A stretch of 64,000 nucleotides of DNA from assembly GCA_026874595.1 (NCBI GenBank), contig CM049308.1, forward strand, positions 50,908,624-50,972,623, in the 5' to 3' direction. Position 1 is the stretch's first letter. Every line of letters begins with the position of its first letter. The DNA is from Sipunculus nudus (Eukaryota > Annelida > Sipuncula > Golfingiida > Sipunculidae). Made by a program: the position numbers and the translations under genes. Positions 62,439 through 64,000 of the stretch are shown one piece after another. The notes beneath the pieces are model-generated. The model worked only from the letters and a program-made list of their open reading frames with translations, made no database searches and had not been told where the DNA came from.

Positions 62439-63770
62439 TTGTGTGTGTGTGCCCCTGTCATCCCCCCCCCCCCGAAGATAAATTGACGCCTCTAGGTGGC
62501 GCCACCTGGATTTTTTTTTATTTTTACGCATTTTCTCTCGTATTACCATTGGACCTGGAATCTTCTCACTTAACATTCAGGGAGGTCCATGAAAAAACTC
62601 CCTGGAAACCTTAAATTAGGGCTCATAATAACACCCAAGAATCATTAATAATTTCAAAAAAAGCTCCAGTATCTGTACAACTAATGCATAGATAACCATG
62701 ATTCTCTGTATGCATATTCATCATGGAGTGTTTAATCAGGTCCTGCAGACTGGTTGCGCCACCTGTATATTTTTTTTAGAATTTTATGGAATATTTTTTC
62801 CTCTTTTTTTAGACCTTTAACCACTATGGGGCTCCGAAGTATCCCCCCCGAATAATGGAAAATTTGATACAAAAGCTCAAGTATTGAACAACTAATGCAT
62901 TGATCCCTTTGAATCTTTGCATGGATATTAATCATGGAGTGTTTCGTCAGTTTCTGCAGACTGGTGGTGCTACCGGGATTTTTTTTCGAATTTTACTACA
63001 ATTTTTTCTATTTTTGAGACTTTTAAGATACAGTGGTCGGTTAATAGGGCACAAATCATAACCATTGGTCCGAGAATCTTCTTACTTGACATCCAGGGAG
63101 GTCCGTAAAAATGCCCTTGGAAACCTGAAATTAGGTTTCTGGTATCCATATTCTCTGAGCTATAGGCTTATAAGCAGCCCCCCTCCCTTCCCCCACACTC
63201 CCTCGCATGATTGAAAATGTGATACCAAAGCGGGGCACAAATCATAACCATTGGATCTAGAATCTTATAACTTAAAATCCAGGGAGATCCGTGAAGAGTA
63301 CTCTTGGAAACGTGAAATAAGGTCTCTGTTAAACATATTCTCTCAGCTATGGGGCTTGTAAGCACCCCCCCCCCCCCCACCACCCACCCGAATAATTTGA
63401 AAATTTGATACCAAAGTAGGGAACAAATCATAACCATTTGACCCAGATTTTTCTAACCTGACATCATTCCTCCAAAGGTTCCCCAGGAACCTGAAATTCG
63501 GTCACTGTGACCTATATTCTCAGAGTTTTGGGGTATGTTTGAGCACCCCAGACATAATGCAAAAAACACACAAATTGCCAGATTCTTCAGGAGAGGCTTG
63601 TTGGATTGTCATCAAATTAGGTGTGCTTGTGGGTCATGATGAATTTAAGCTAATATGCAAGAACAATGATTCCACCTACATTATCTTAATTAGTTGCCTG
63701 TGGAAGCACATATTGCCAACATGTTAGTCGGCTGAGCGTCATGACCCATGGGTCACTTGTTATAATTCTT
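61660..63770 (+). repeat. Degenerate tandem repeat of about 300 bp with GGTGGCGCCACC and AGGTCA-type boxes
   Basis: At least six units. GGTGGCGCCACC is exact at 61671-61682, 61968-61979, 62299-62310 and 62495-62506, and degenerate at about 62755 and 62961. Between boxes the phrases CCAGGGAGGTCCGT, GGAAACCTAAAATTAGGTTT and CATGATTCTTTGCATGGATA recur. The last unit has a perfect GGTCACTGTGACC (63500-63512). The stretch ends with CATGACCCATGGGTCA near 63748. Confidence 0.8.
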
Positions 63771-63780
63771 TAGTGTTATT

Positions 63781-63782
63781 AA

Positions 63783-63828
<46 letters not shown>
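63781..63828. repeat. (ATT)n microsatellite
   Basis: ATT run of about 16 units. Confidence 0.97.
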
Positions 63829-64000
63829 GACAGTATTAATAACGCGCTTTAAATACAGAGTTTAAATATAGTGTGATTTAAATAAGTACGTTTTTTAAAC
63901 GCGATGAAAAAGTAACTAAAGAATCAGCATGTTTTACAATGCCAGGTAAACTGTTCCAATGAGCCAGGGCAACTATCCTAATACATTTCTCTCCGAACGT

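Overview
The window is animal nuclear DNA, AT-rich, with phase-consistent GT-AG introns, TATA-box promoters, AATAAA signals, long dinucleotide microsatellites and many dispersed repeats. The mix of a monocarboxylate transporter, a claudin-like tetraspan protein, MIF-like proteins and lineage-specific small secreted proteins, set among degenerate palindrome-rich repeats, fits a lophotrochozoan, most likely a mollusc. No single feature fixes the species.

Layout. 0-7 kb: the 3' part of an SLC16/monocarboxylate-transporter-like gene (+), with a 5-kb intron full of repeats. 10.7-14.7 kb: secreted protein gene A (+). 17.1-23.6 kb: a large inverted repeat with subrepeat-built arms of about 850 bp. 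It encloses a 1.5-kb minisatellite and an intronless 120-residue gene (-). 29.0-31.9 kb: a three-exon claudin-like gene (+). 33.0-38.3 kb and 41.0-46.1 kb: secreted protein genes B and C (both -), paralogues of A with the same four-coding-exon structure. 50.9-54.0 kb: a complete three-exon MIF-like gene (-), with a 30-bp minisatellite in intron 2. 57.1-57.7 kb: the last two exons of a second MIF-like gene (-). The rest is non-coding: LINE and SINE remnants, TIR elements, and degenerate repeats carrying GGTGGCGCCACC and GGTCAnnnTGACC-type palindromes.

The main discovery is the A/B/C family. Each copy encodes a signal peptide, a region resembling one beta-sandwich (FN3-like) domain with a two-cysteine loop, a conserved KYKRG-aromatic-x-KR basic motif, and exactly 20 leucine-rich residues after the last KR. 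This looks like a precursor that could release a C-terminal amphipathic peptide. The two MIF-like genes beside them are a second recent duplication. No shared pathway among these genes can be read from the sequence beyond their being secreted or immune-type local duplications.
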